Assembly: GCA_021432605.1 (NCBI GenBank)
Contig: MU271143.1
Span: 3,791,277-3,855,276, forward strand
Length of the DNA: 64,000 bases
Direction of reading: 5' to 3'
DNA from: Coniochaeta sp. PMI_546
Lineage: Eukaryota > Ascomycota > Sordariomycetes > Coniochaetales > Coniochaetaceae
Shown: in pieces, positions 46,163-58,756 of the stretch
How the letters are laid out: every line of letters starts with the position of its first letter
How positions within the stretch are numbered: the first letter of the stretch is position 1
Notes under the pieces: generated by a model
The model's database searches: none
What the model saw: the letters and a program-made list of their open reading frames with translations, nothing else
What the model was told of the DNA's origin: nothing
Program-made: the position numbers and the translations under genes

Positions 46163-47250
46163 CTTCAAGGATCGCAGTAGGATTAGACGAGTGGAGGAAT
46201 GGTCGAAGCTACGTGACAGGTGTCATCTCGAGATGGTTTTCTTCAAATGACAGAAACTGTCCGAATTCTGGTAAACGAGACAGTTGAAGAGTGATTGTCT
46301 CTTGCCACTCCAAAAACAGGTATCTTGACGCCTCTCAAGGGCGATGACGATGCCTTTCAGCCTTGTCTGTTGCGCAGGTTATTGCTCCGGACTCAGCCTT
46401 GCGGGGTCAAGGTGATCTCTTGGACCCTGATGGATGTGAAGGACGGGCGGGTTCGCGCCAGATAAGGATCACTTGGAGTTAATTATGAGCAAGCTAACAG
46501 TGATTATCTGCATGCGGCCTGTGTCTCACAGGAACGTGCCTATGACGATGCGTTAATTGGCAAGATTGCACTTGCAGCCACAAGGGTGCCGGGGGGTTGC
46601 TTTTAGCGCAATAGGTGCTGCAGCTTCCCCACACATCCATCATTCACAGGCTATCACAGGCTGAGATCGAGTCAGGGGCACAGGGCGGTCTATTCTGTCC
46701 TGTCCTGGCTGGGGAACCTGCATCTGACGCTGGTTGGTGGCGCTTTTGGTGCATACTGTGGTAGGAAAGACATAAACAACCGCTCTTTCTTGACGAACAG
46801 CAGATGTCTTGATTGACACAGCAAGAACTGTTGAACTCTTGAGCAGCGTATTCTGTCTTGTGCCAGCGACCATCCACGGCTTTGAGGCAATATTGAACGA
46901 GCCTCTCTCCCCAAACCACTCAGTCAAACAAAGTGTCGACCCTGCCAAGTTGCGTCCTTGCCGAGGAGATAAAAGACACATCTCTCACCGATAGACGCTT
47001 CTGAGCACCGCGACCCCGTATCCAGCGACACCAGCTAGCCATCTACTTCATTGAATAGCGGTCTTCCTACATTGGTACCGTTTGCGGCCATCGGAGCTGC
47101 GACCTTTGGACATTACGGGACAGACTTCGTCCGATCTCGCCCCTTGACCGTTGACGAGAGATCAGACGTTCGAACCAATCCATGATATAGAACCACCCCA
47201 CAGGGAGCTCGAAGCTCCTACAGATCAAAAATCCCAAAACGTCGGCGACC
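46163..47250. other. divergent promoter region, alg1 / zinc transporter
   Basis: About 1.1 kb between two divergent ER-related genes. Short frames are not recognised. No operator can be named with confidence. Confidence 0.45.
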
Positions 47251-49009
47251 ATGGCTTCGGCCTACTCGCTGCCTACAGCAGCGATTCCCACCCACCACCA
47301 CCACTCCTCCGAACATGTCCACCACCATTCCCAAAGCCTCTCCCACTCGCCGCCATCATTAGGCTCATTCTCACCCTCTGGACCGGCCAGAACCGACGAG
47401 AACAGGCCGATAGGGGCATCGCTAGGCTCATCACGCCGCCAGAGCCTCGGCCATCGCCACAGCCGTACCCATGACGGCAACCATTCCTCCAACCGCGCGA
47501 ACTCGAATCAACCCCTGGCGAGCAGACCGAACCTTCCGACAATACCGAGCAGTACCACGATTCCGAGTGCCGAGGGCCACTGGAGGACAGGCTCTACTGC
47601 TGGGGGGAAGCCGCTGATCACCCCGACACATGGTAGTTTCGATTCGACGGCCATGTATCAACCGCCCGAAGCGCAGTCGCATTCACACCATGACCACGAC
47701 CACGACCACGATCATCATGGGCACGATCACGGACATGAGCACGGCCAGCACGGCCATGATCAGACGGCAGAGAGGTCGAAGTTTACGGCCCTTCTCCTGC
47801 CATATACATCGAGATATCCACTGCTACATGCCGTTATGACGGACAAGGATTCACGACGGATCTTCTACTTTATGTCGTGCGTACTACCCCTTACACTTAC
47901 ACTTACAGCATTGGGCAGGTATACATATATGAGAGACTGGTAACTGACCCGCTACTCCTCCCAGGCTCAACTTCTCCTTCATGGCCGTCCAGGCCTTCTA
48001 CGGCTACGCGACCGACTCCCTCGGGCTGCTGTCGGACAGCATCCACATGTTCTTCGACTGCGTGGCCCTGGCGGTGGGCCTCCTGGCGGCGGTGGCCAGC
48101 AAGTGGCCGCCGTCGGAGCGCTTCCCCTACGGCTTCGGCAAGATCGAGACGCTGTCCGGGTTCGCGAACGGGGTGTTCCTGGTCCTCATCAGCGTGGAGA
48201 TCATGTTCGAGGCGTTCGAGCGCATCATCGAGGGCCGGGAGACCAAGCGGCTGACGGAGCTGTTCGTCGTGTCCACGCTGGGGCTGCTGGTCAATCTGGT
48301 GGGTATGGCGGCGTTTGGGCACCACCACCATCACGGGCATGATCACGGGGGGCATTCGCATGGAGGACATTCGCACGGGCACGGGCATGAGCATAACGAG
48401 CATGATCATGATCACCATCACGACCACGACCACGACCATCACCACGAGGAGAATAAGCACTCGCAAGGACACGCCCACGACAACGAGAACATGCACGGCA
48501 TCTACCTGCACGTGCTGGCCGACACCCTGGGCAGCGGCGCGGTGATCGTCTCCACGGTCCTGACGCACTTCTTCGCGTGGTCTGGGTGGGACCCGCTGGC
48601 GTCCTTCCTGATCGCGGTGCTGATCCTGCTGTCGGCCGTGCCGCTGGTCAAGTCGGCGGCGCGCAGGCTGCTGCTCACCATCCCGGACGAGATCGAGTAT
48701 AACCTCCGCGACACGCTGTCCGGGATCCTGGGGCTGAGGGGCGTGGCCTCGTACGGGGCGCCGCGGTTCTGGATCGATGATCGGGGTGAGGGCGGCGGTA
48801 GTGGCAATCGGTTGTTGGGTGTGATGCATGTTGTTGCCGTTAGGGGGGCGGATATGGAGGATGTGAGGGATAGGGTGAGGGGGTATATGCTTGATAAGGG
48901 CATTGATATCACGGTGCAGGTCGAGAGGGAGGGTGATGGTGGGTGCTGGTGTGGGTTGGGGAGGAGTCCGCTGGGTTTGCATCAGAGCAAGCCGTCGGGT
49001 GTTTTCTAG
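47251..49009 (+). CDS. cation diffusion facilitator zinc transporter, Msc2/ZnT5-7 type
   Basis: Two exons, 47251-47876 and 47965-49009, join as FYFMS then LNFSFMAVQAFYGY and give 556 residues. The transport sites are visible: SDSIHMFFDC in the second helix (HxxxD) and HVLADTLGS in the fifth (HxxxD). Between them lies a very His-rich loop (about residues 327-381, HGHDHGGHSHGG-type), and another His-rich stretch lies in the N-terminal tail (about 146-175). SERFPYGFGKIETLSGFANG is typical of the Msc2/ZnT5/ZnT7 branch, which loads zinc into the ER and early secretory path. It is shorter than yeast Msc2 (which has extra N-terminal helices), so a ZnT7-like role without those helices is likely. Confidence 0.9.
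47677..48480 (+). repeat. His-codon (CAC/CAT) low-complexity tracts in the zinc transporter
   Basis: Runs of CAC, CAT and GAC codons occur at about 47677-47765 and 48319-48480. They code the His/Asp/Gly-rich metal-binding segments and are prone to length change by slippage. Confidence 0.75.
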
Positions 49010-49663
49010 GGGCCGCGGCGACGCGATGGTGTAGAGTCCCTGTAGAAGTTGGATGTATGGCTTGTGTTCATCATTCGGCTTTTTGCTTGGATGCTTGTGG
49101 CATTGGATGATTGTGTTTGCTTGATGATGATGGAGTTCTTGGACTTTGGATGGCCTGGTGGTATCATGCTATGGCGACGCATAAGAAGCTGAGCCTGGTG
49201 GGCTGTTCGTTTCTACACACACTTTATTTGTACATAACTATAACTTTCTTGCAGACGGGAGGATATACATACATACACAGTGGCATGCGCATTTGATAGA
49301 ATGTCTACTATGGTATGTATACTGTGATATGGACGTGATACGAATTGAACCTGCAGGTGATGCGCCATGCCAGCCTCGTAGTCTAAGTAGAACCGTTGGA
49401 GCCAATCGTGTCAATCCTATTGGGGTTCCGTTTGCCCTAAAGCCTCATGAGCTTAAATACGGTGTATGCTCCAAGTTGGCAATCGTCATCTGATGCCATC
49501 CGTCTGTCCGATGTGCGGCTTGGCCTGCTATGCAGTACTACAATATGTATGCGGTAGACCCTACAGGCTACAGCGATGTACTTTGTACATACAGTAGAGA
49601 TTTGTTCTTTCCAGGTTGTGCCTGTGTTTCTGCCCTGAATGCCTGCCCCCTCCATCCTTTATG

Positions 49664-50091
49664 CCGAGGCCAAATCATCCGACGTCAAAAAGAGGACATC
49701 TCAAAAAGTTTCTTTGTACGGGGTAAGCTCCGCTGAACTGGGGAAAAAAGCTGGAGATGCAGCCCGCTAGTGCGAGTATTCTGTACTTGGTGACACTGAG
49801 GACGTACTTTTCCAGCCGAAAGACCGAGGATGCACCACCACATAGTGTAAACCTGGCAGAATAAATGCCGTTGGAGAAAAGGGAACGCTGCTGCAGATTG
49901 TTGGAGAATGACTGGGAATTATTTTGAGTGTCTTTTTATTCTATTCTTTCAATCGACGCATTCAATCCAATAAACACATCTTGACTGCAAAAAGCTGTCG
50001 CAGTACCTTTTGAAGACATCTAGGCCCCTCCCTCCCTCTTGCTTGTGATCAGACCCATTCAAAAAGCCCGCCGGTGTATCATTTGCCGAGG
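49664..50091 (+). promoter_or_regulatory. three CCGAGG boxes (FarA/FarB-type fatty-acid response)
   Basis: CCGAGG occurs at 49664-49669, 49824-49829 and 50086-50091, that is 762, 602 and 340 bases before the carrier start. CCTCGG/CCGAGG is the core bound by the FarA and FarB zinc-cluster regulators of Aspergillus, which induce fatty-acid-use genes. Three copies in 430 bases is more than expected, but function is inference. Confidence 0.45.
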
Positions 50092-50332
50092 TACTTTCGC
50101 TGACGTCGTGGCTTGTTCCGCGCGCGCGGTTGTTCCTTCCTTAAGCCGCGCTGCCAGTCCACCCAAGAAGCGATTCAGACGACGTCCATCTCTCTCTTTC
50201 TCCGTTTTGCCGTCAGATCTTGAGTTAATTGAAGGAGGCAAAGTCTTTGGAGCTCTGCACTGTCAGGATCTGTACCTGGATTTGAACAGGAAACGTGTGA
50301 TTGCGCGCAATTAGACAGAAAGGAGCCGCGCG

Positions 50333-50366
50333 CACACACAGAGAGAGAGAGAGAAACAGAGAGAGA
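50333..50366 (+). repeat. CA/GA microsatellite in the carrier leader
   Basis: (CA)4 at 50333-50340 runs into (GA)7 at 50341-50354 and more GA-rich sequence to about 50372, about 55-90 bases before the start codon. Confidence 0.8.
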
Positions 50367-50425
50367 AGAAAAGACAGAGTGACGGAGCGAGTTCCCATAC
50401 CTCCTCCAACAAAGCAACCACAGCC

Positions 50426-51560
50426 ATGTCCTCCTCATCATCAGCCTCCGGCAGCACAGCCAGCCACGCAGCAGCCGTCGCCAACCAGAAGATCCACGAC
50501 GCCCTACCGCCCGCCGTCGCAGACCACGTGCCGCACATCCCCGAGACCAAGGCAGAGCTCAAAGCCGACGCCAAGGCCGCCGTCTCGACCGCCTCCGCTC
50601 AGATCCGATCTCTCGCCGCCGGCGGCTTCGGCGGCGTCTGCGCCGTCCTCGTCGGCCACCCCTTCGACCTGGTCAAGGTCCGCCTCCAGACCTCCGAGAA
50701 GGGCGTCTACTCGAGCGCCCTCGACGTCGTGCGCAAGAGCATAGCGAGAGATGGCCTGAAGAGGGGCCTCTATGCCGGTGTCAGCGCGCCGCTGGTCGGT
50801 GTCACGCCTATGTGTTAGTACTCCCTAAAACAAAAAAACAAATAAAGCTCTGGAAATTTTCATGTCTGGCCGCTAACGGGGCAACACAGTCGCCGTCTCC
50901 TTCTGGGGCTACGACCTCGGCAAGACCCTGGTGAGGAAATACTCCACCGTCGGCCCGGACGGCTCCCTCTCCATCGCCCAGGTGTCGGCAGCGGGCTTCT
51001 TCTCCGCCATCCCCATGACGGCCATCACCGCGCCCTTCGAGCGCGTCAAGGTCATCCTCCAGGTCCAGGACCAGAAGCTGGCCCCCGGCGAGAAGCCCCG
51101 GTACAGCGGCGGCCTGGACGTGGTCCGCAGCCTCTACCGGGAGGGCGGAGTCCGCTCCGTCTTCCGCGGGAGCGCCGCCACCCTCGCCCGCGACGGTCCC
51201 GGTTCGGCCGCCTACTTCGCCGCCTACGAGTACATCAAGCGGAAGCTGACGCCCGTCGACCCGGTCACGGGCAAGCCGAGCGGGCAGCTGAGCCTGATGG
51301 CCATCACGTGCGCGGGTGCGGCGGCAGGTGTGGCCATGTGGATCCCCGTGTTCCCCGTCGACACGGTCAAGAGCAGGCTGCAGACGTCGGAGGGGAATGT
51401 GAGCGTGGGCAGCATCGTGCGCGAGGTGTACGGCAAGGGCGGCGTCAAGGCTTTCTTCCCCGGCTTCGGCCCGGCGCTCGCGAGGGCTGTGCCGGCCAAT
51501 GCGGCTACGTTTTTGGGCGTTGAGTTGGCGCATCAGGCTATGAACAAGGTGTTTGGCTGA
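50426..51560 (+). CDS. acuH: mitochondrial carnitine/acylcarnitine carrier (AcuH/Crc1 type)
   Basis: Two exons, 50426-50813 and 50890-51560, join as VGVTPM then FAVSFWGYDLG and give 352 residues. Three mitochondrial-carrier repeats are present with signatures PFDLVKVRLQ, APFERVKVILQ and PVDTVKSRLQ. The second, with Glu-Arg in place of the usual Asp/Glu-x, is characteristic of carnitine carriers, and RGSAATLARDGPGSAAYFAAYE fits AcuH. It would swap acylcarnitine for carnitine across the inner membrane and so feed acetyl and fatty acyl groups into mitochondria. About 60 Ala/Ser-rich residues precede the first repeat, longer than in yeast Crc1. Confidence 0.92.
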
Positions 51561-52185
51561 GGTGTGCCTTTGGAAGTTGGAAGAGGGGGGAATGGGGAAT
51601 GAGATGATGGACAAGGTCAGGCAGGGGCTTTTCATTTTGTCGAACAACATGAGCGAGCATGTGGAGTTTTGGGACTCAAGATGGGATATATGGATATACG
51701 TCTACGGGCGCTATTTCGGTGAAAATAGTTTGATAGAGCATTTACATACATACAACTTTTGCGGACATCTGTTGTTTGAGACTGCTCGGTGTCAATGTTC
51801 CAATATGTCGACAAGTCGTGCTCGTGGGTTATGTCGACTTCCTCTCGACCTTGTGCCTCTCTAGGGCACAAACTCCTGTAGCATCCTCATCAGTGTAACA
51901 GATTCAACAGTTGATCCACCTAGACCGGTTCTTAATGTCGTATAAAGCATGAAATAATCACAAATCTTTTCGGAAGAAATAGAGTGTACAGCCAGATTCA
52001 TACCCTTGCTACACAGAGGCATGAAAGATCAATACATCCAGCGCCATAACCCAATATTTTTGTATATACCATCTACAAGTTTACAATCCCTATTCTGCCT
52101 GTCTGAGCACTTCATATAGGCCTCTAAAATCCACACAATATACATACACGCACCAGCAATCAATTTTTTCCTTCTTCTTCTTTTT
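51561..52185. other. spacer between convergent genes
   Basis: The 625 bases hold two 3' UTRs. The part near 52160-52185 is T-rich. No gene is seen. Confidence 0.5.
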
Positions 52186-53624
52186 TTACCTCCGCCCAAC
52201 GCCGATACTCCCCCTCTTATCCTTCCTCACCGTCCCCTTGCGCGGCGCATCCTCGCTCCGCCTCACCTGCTGCGTCAGGTAATAGTCCCCGGGGCTCCCA
52301 AACTCCTCATCGGGAAAGTCAGACCGGCTCTTCCGCTCCTCCGTGACGTGCACCATGACCTCCTTCATGATCCCCCCGGCGTCGACGGTGGCGCCGGCGT
52401 GCTGCGGCGGCGTGGTGGAGCCGGCCACGGACCCGGACCCGTCCGTGCCGCCGCGGGCCGGCTCGACGATCCGCTCCTCGCTCTCGGAGAAGGTGAAGTT
52501 GGTGATGGGGTTGGCGGTCCGGGGCCCCTGGCCGCGGCGCGGGTTCTTGTCCTCCAGCTTGAAGTGCTCCCCACCGCCGCCCGGTCCCGTGGAGCGGGAC
52601 ATGCCGGTGACGTAGCCGCCGCCCGTCACTTTGGAGGAGAAGGAGCGGATGGTGCCGAAGATGGGGCCGAACCAGCGCCGGAGCAGGGGGAAGATCATGG
52701 GGAGGTTGGAGGTCACTACTGCTACGAAGGTCTCGCGGCAGGCCCAGGAGCCGGCTTGTTGGGCGCCGTTTACGGGGTCCTAGAACAAAAACAGGCGGTG
52801 TTAGTGGGGGGACGGTAAGGGAGGGAGTTTGAGAGAAGTTGGCGGGCTATGACATACGGTGACGATCAGGACACAGCGGAGGATACCGGCCATGGTCACG
52901 AAGACGCCGCCCGAGAAGAGGACGATCAAGCCTGCCTTCTTGAAGGGCGGGAGCCGCGACTGCCAGAGCATGGGGATGGGGATGGTCAGGAGGTAGATGT
53001 CGGTGACCACGTTGAGCACGACGGTCACGAAAATGTCGATGCGCGAGATGGCGGGCTGGCAGAAGTTGCCGGGGTCCGGGTAGATCTGCCAGTTCTTCTC
53101 CAGGGGGAAACAGCTGAAGAGGATCGAGAAGAGCACGGCCAGCCAGGTGGCGACGATCATGGCGAAGCCGATGTAGATCCTGGTCTTGAAGTTCAGGCCG
53201 TCGGTGAGGCGGAGGTAGAAGGTGCACATCGCCGCCTTGACGATCCACAAGAGGAAGGTGTACGTCGACCACCCGGCGACCTGGGTCTTGGACCCGTTCA
53301 CGCGGAGGCGGTACTCTTCGCTGGCTGGGTCCAGGAGACGCCGCTGCTCGTCTGTCATGCCGTTGTTGGCTAGGCCGTGCCAGTACGCTCCGACAGAGTA
53401 TGCTAAGTATGTCTCGACAGAGTAGACGCCCTGGGAGGACGGTGTTAGTCATGAACGAATGGGGGCGAGAAGTCCACGCCACGCACAGCAGCAAGAACCA
53501 TGAGGTAGTCATCTGCTTTGAGACCACCCAGTCCAACGCTCGTTATGCGAGCGATCGTTCGGAGAGTTATGACGAATAACCCAACACCCAGGAGGGTGAA
53601 GGCCTCGGTCGTGAAGGCGTCCAT
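52186..53624 (-). CDS. PTH11-type seven-transmembrane fungal integral membrane protein (no CFEM)
   Basis: Three exons, 53624-53487, 53430-52858 and 52779-52186, all phase 0, give 434 residues. Seven hydrophobic helices can be counted, among them TLLGVGLFVITLRTIARI, TFLLWIVKAAMCTFYLRL, FAMIVATWLAVLFSILFS, VVTDIYLLTIPIPMLW and AVVTSNLPMIFPLLRRWF. The DDYLMVLA motif after helix 1 and LYLL-IPIPMLW before helix 6 are typical of the fungal rhodopsin-like domain family to which Pth11 belongs. A cytosolic tail of about 160 Gly/Ser/Arg-rich residues follows. Members act as G-protein-coupled surface sensors in plant pathogens, but most are untested. No cysteine-rich CFEM domain precedes the helices. 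Confidence 0.88.
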
Positions 53625-56186
53625 GGCGAGGATCTGTAAGTAAGACGTGATACCCGCAGAGCACGCTATGTAAGACCAAGGCTGGTCGTAAGAAGGTTCT
53701 AATGATTATAATGAATGTGGCATGCCCACGGAGAGAGTGTTATTCAGTGGGGAAGCGAAGTCTTATCAAGTCAAGGAGAGGCTGAGAGAAGCATAAAAAG
53801 GAGGTCCATCACAGGATGAACCGCAGTGTGAGAAAAGAAATGATAGAGAGAGAGAGATATGAAGCACTGTCAGCCAGACTCCGGAGACGTTAGATTTACA
53901 CGTCCTGATCTACAAAAGCAAAGGCTCTATCCAGTCTGGACCTTGTTACAGTACCGGACCCCTGGATAGCACATGTCCTCGGCGTGGAGAGACGCAACTG
54001 GGGTCTTGTTCCGCACATCTACTGGCCAGTGCCCTGGAGCCGCTTCCGGCTCGTGGGCGAGGGAGATGCCGCTCACTGCAAAGCTGGTACTGCGTAGACT
54101 TTTCTTCTGCGGAACAGGGTGTTATCGCAGGTACTGGTTGTCACTGGCTCGACCAAGGGCATCGTGAGTGGGATATGAAATCGCGAATGCTTGTCAGCGG
54201 CCATTTTCCGAGCATGCCGCGGTAGCGGGCACCGCTATTGTGTGATAATGAGTGGCATCCGGCAGTAATGGATGGAGATCGTCCCGGTATCCTGGTCCCT
54301 GTTCTGTGCCTTGGCCAGTCCGCAGCCAGGCTTGATCTCTCGCCAGCTCGCCAAGCCCTATATCGACTTCTTATCGATCATCGACATGAAACAGAGCCCC
54401 TGTGATCATCGACGATGGATGAATTAGCTTCAGGTATCGCCGCAAAGCCGCAGTCCACGCTCTGAGCGGGAGGGTCTATCATCGCCAAGGTCGAGTCCGA
54501 GGAAGACGGGGGTTTTCTTTCACGGTCAGCCTGTCCATCGGATGGCTTCAGGGACAAGAAACTCGCCGAGTTCAACAACTCCATGCAGACCATTTGCGGC
54601 ATTTTCTCTCTTGCGAGTGAACCTCTTATGCAGTGTACTATGCACCTTGAAGCGAGACGATACTGGCAAGAACAACCGGGGCGTCGAAACGGGTCTAGCC
54701 AAGCCACTTTCCGTTCGCTAAAGAAGGGGGACAATAGACCGCGTGCGTCCCACCCATTGTGAGAGCGGCCCCGCAAACCGTTTGACCCTGTCCAACAGCC
54801 GGTATCCTGGTATTTCTAGTGTAGACAGGAGTACACGTACGCGTGTACTCACTGCGTACCTTACCTAACACAGGACAGTGTGCTTGGTACAGAAAGGCCA
54901 AGAGACGCGAAACTCCCCTGAGGCTACACTACACTAGAGGCCAGGTACACCCCACTCTGCTATCAGTCGCTAAAATCGCTTACTGCAGAATAAGATATCG
55001 AGCAGCGTGGTATGGCAGGTATGGTACACGTAAGCCTGTATCCCGGCTTCCTGGCAAAGAACTTGCGCAGGAAAAGCAACTTCGATGTTGCATGCAACCC
55101 GTATGTTGGGAGATCCCAGTTGTGTATTTACCGACTCCTTCAGCTGTCTCCCGAAAGAACATTACTTCTTCAGTGCCTCCATAGGTCCAGACCTCGGATG
55201 GCGAAAAAGAAGGGGGGCAGGAAAAAGAAAGAAAAAGACATGGGCAAGATGGGACACGTGCGAGAGAAGTCCGTCTTCAACTCGACCAAGGAGGTAGACC
55301 TGGTAGCCAAGCGAAACGACGATCACCAAACAACCACTACTCGGGTGGGTGGGTGTTGCATTCGCTACAGGAACCAGACTAACTAGTGTAGAGTTGGCTG
55401 TGATATTGCTTTTGTGCTTCATCTTGACAAGCGAATGATTCATCCCGAGGAGACATCGACATCTGTCTCGATGATTGTGTATACACCACATGCACATAGT
55501 ATCTCACATTTCCAGACTTCTGTCGGCGGCAGTTTCCTTCTTGCTGCTCAGCCGCCGTCGTTTCAAGTCCAAGATAGCTGCTTCTCGACTAGCTTAGACG
55601 ATCTTATACAAGTTTGGCCACGCTATCGTCTTACATCCTACCACGCAATAAAAAAATGTGGTTTGCAAGATATCACCGCATTTCGGCTGCCCATAATGCC
55701 AAGCGGTTCGGGCTGAGGTCGTCGTCGCACTCGCAATTTGGTACACTAATGCCGGATCGCACACCCTGACCACCACCCTGGCACCAGCCGGACGGCGTGG
55801 ACCGCCCCCCTAAAGCGGAATGAGAGCCGTTGGTTGTCCTCCATGGCCTCCTCCTAGGTTGTCAATGATTGGATGGACGAAATTCCCAGAAATCGAATCG
55901 ATTGCACCGAGGATAACATTTGCAACTTGCGAACTTGAATGAACATGCGTATGCCTTTGCGTATTTTGCGTAATTTGCACTGCTTGCTCACCTTTCAAGT
56001 CAGCATCTAATTGACTGGGCCCTGTTCTGACCAGGTGTTACTTAATCTTCTTCCTTATCTTCTCATAGAATTACTCCGGTACACACCAGTGTGGTGAAGT
56101 TACCCAACCACTAGACACTCCGCTTCGACGTGACACAGTAAATAATTCTGCCCCCAACCGTGCTGACGGCTATATCGTTACCAAAC
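53625..56186. other. 2.6 kb gene-poor stretch
   Basis: No frame over about 132 codons and none recognised on either strand. A 9-bp inverted repeat is noted at 54829-54850. An A/G-rich run lies at 55196-55240. The ends should hold the promoters of the 7TM gene and of the monooxygenase. Confidence 0.45.
54829..54850. repeat. 9-bp perfect inverted repeat
   Basis: GAGTACACG and CGTGTACTC flank a TACG centre, 22 bp in all. It could be a binding site for a dimeric regulator or chance; there is no gene within 1 kb to assign it to. Confidence 0.5.
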
Positions 56187-58202
56187 ATGCAGTCACTAGA
56201 CCTCGTTGTGATCGGCGCAGGTACGCAGTGAACCAAGGATTTCCTACCTCGCACCAGCTGCCGTCCGGCGTGCTGACCACCTCATCATGCGCTGCATGAG
56301 ACTCCGGAAACAACCTTATATCTTACCCGTACTGACAATGTCACCACAGGATGGTTCGGTCTTGCAGCCGCAAAGACGTTTCACCAGCTCCACCCGGACA
56401 AGAGCCTGGCCATCTTGGAAGCCAGCTCGACTCCAGGCGGCGTGTGGGCCAAGCATCGCCTGTACCCGGGCCTGAAGAGCAATAACATGCTCGGCACATA
56501 CGAGTATCCAGACTTTCCCCTGGACTCGGAGACATTCGGTGTCAAGCCCGGCGAGCACATCCCCGGCACCGTGCTCCATGAGTATCTGACCAAATATGCC
56601 GAGAAGTTTGGCATCTTGGATAAGATCAAGTGCAACAGTAAAGTCCTGACGGCCGAGCACCAGGAAGGTCCCGAAGGAGGATGGATCCTGACTGTCCAGA
56701 GCACCTCTGAGGGGGCCTCTGCTGAGACAAAGATCCTCGCCCGCAAGCTGATACTGGCCACCGGGCTGACTTCGGAGGCCTTCCTGCCTGATTTCAAGGG
56801 CCAAGAGACGTTCAACGTTCCCCTATTTCACTCCAAAGACTTCAAGCAACATGCCGATATCCTCGACTCGGCCAAGACGGTGACTGTCTTTGGAGGGACC
56901 AAGTCGTCCTTCGATGCCGTCTATGCCTTCGCTTCCAAGGACATCAAGGTGAACTGGGTCATCCGCGAGACCGGGCACGGCCCGATATGGATAGCACCGC
57001 CGTATGTCACTCCGCTGAAGAAGTGGCTCGAGAAGCTCGTCCGTAAGTATCGCCCCTCTTCTAAAGACCACAATTGTCTGCGCTGCTAACTTTCAGGGCC
57101 AGACACCCGCATGCTTACCTGGTTCAGCCCCTGCATCTGGGGCGACGCCGACGGCTACGTCTCCACCCGGCGCTTCTACCACGGCAGCGCCATCGGACGC
57201 GCCATAACCAACACCTTCTGGTCCATCCTCGGCAACGACGTGCTGACGTTGAACAAGTACGACGCCCACCCGGAGACCAAGAAGCTCAAGCCCTGGAGCG
57301 AGGCCATGTTCACAGCCTCGTCCTTCTCCATCCTCACCTACCCGACCGACATCTTCGACCTCGTCCGCAACGGCACCGTCAAGGTGCACATCGCGGACAT
57401 CACGCACCTCTCCCCAAAAACCGTCCACCTGTCCGACGGGACCGCCCTCGAGACCGGGGCCATGATCTGCGCCACGGGGTGGAAGCACCTACCCCCCCTC
57501 AAGTTCCTGCCCGAGGGCATCGACAAGGACCTCGGCATCCCGCACACGCCGGCCGGCGAGGAGCCCCTCTTCACCCCGGACACAATCGAACGCGCCGACA
57601 ACGAGATCCTGACCCGGTTCCCGCGGCTGAAGCAGCAACCCGTGCAGAACAAGAAACTCAAACCCCTGCTCGAGTCCGACGGCGTCACCACCAAGGAGAA
57701 AATCAACCCCTCCACGCCCCTGACGCCCTACACGCTGTACCGCTTCATGGTCCCGCCCTCGGCCGGCCTGCTGGCGAAGCGCGACATCGCCTTCGCGGGC
57801 GTGCTGATGAACTTCTCCGTCCCGCTGATGGCGCACGCGCAGGCGCTGTGGATCAACGCGTACTTTGACGGCAAGCTCCCAGCCTCCGTCATACCGCCCT
57901 CGCTCGACTCTGCAGATCCTCCGACCGCCGTCGCGGAGGGGAGCGCTGGCAAGACGATCGAGGAGGTGAGGTATGAGACGGTGCTGTACAGCCGGTTCGG
58001 GAAGTGGCGATACCCGGCTGGCTACGGCACGCGATTTCCGGATTTCGTGTTTGATGCACTGCCGTATGTTGATCTGCTGGTGAGGGATCTGGGACTGCCT
58101 ATCTATCGCAAGAAGGGTTGGATTGCCGAGGCGACGGAGCCGTATGGGCCGGAGGACTATCGGGGGTTAGTGGAGGAGTGGAAGGAGAAGAATGGGGTGT
58201 AG
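56187..58202 (+). CDS. FAD-dependent monooxygenase (FMO/Baeyer-Villiger-like)
   Basis: Three exons, 56187-56220, 56350-57042 and 57097-58202, give 610 residues. The FAD-binding GxGxxG is formed across intron 1 (VVIGA then GWFGLAAAKTF), followed by LAILEASSTPGGVW. A second nucleotide-binding turn, TVFGGTKSSFDAVYAF, and the ATG motif in GAMICATGWKHLPPL fit the flavin monooxygenase family. The C-terminal part (YRFMVPPSAGLLAKRDIAF, FSVPLMAHAQALWINAYF) is like fungal proteins often found in secondary metabolism. It would use NADPH and O2 to oxygenate a small molecule, which is unknown. No polyketide or peptide synthetase gene lies in this window. Confidence 0.87.
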
Positions 58203-58756
58203 GGGGGAAAAAGTTGTGGGTTGTTGAGGTTCAGGATGGAGAGGAGTATGGTGTCCAGACTTGAGATTGGTCCTGTACAATAGCATTGTTGAACCGTAAG
58301 GCATTATGCAGTTTGATGGGGAGGAGTGAAAGCTCATCTGGCGGCGAGCCATCCTTGCAAAGTGTGCAACTGAAGTCTTCACCAAGATCGGTCTGAGATT
58401 AATAGCATTTGACTGCCGCACTCTGGTCAATGAAAAGTGTGAGCTGATGGCTGGCGGTATCTGTTCGCTTTGATGGAGGTCAGGGGCGTCCTCGCCATGG
58501 CCTTGTTTAAATCAACCTCGCGTATAATGTCGCTATAAGACCTAGACATGCTATATCGGCAGTTCCGTTCTTACAGGACTCAAGGTGAGAGATACAAAGG
58601 CACTCATCCTGTCTTTGATGACGGTCGATCCCTCGTGTGAGCTTCGGGACCTGTTCAAACTGGGGGCGAGAAAGCCACCGGTGGGAAAACCTCGGTTGAT
58701 CTTGAGCCTCAACCATGATGCCGAATAGTGGACTCATTGTGCATCAATCAGTCCAC
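58203..58756. other. spacer, monooxygenase 3' UTR and tRNA upstream region
   Basis: About 550 bases with no recognised gene. Confidence 0.5.

Larger units (their letters stand above)
49010..50425. other. 1.4 kb spacer and carnitine-carrier promoter
   Basis: No gene is recognised. The half next to 50425 carries three CCGAGG boxes and a CA/GA repeat, described separately. Confidence 0.5.

Noticed and set aside
47903-48982. 359-codon minus-strand frame
   Set aside because: It is the antisense of the zinc transporter His-rich exon; the transporter frame has clear family motifs.
57074-57868. 264-codon plus frame rich in Arg, His and Pro
   Set aside because: Shadow of the third exon of the flavin monooxygenase.
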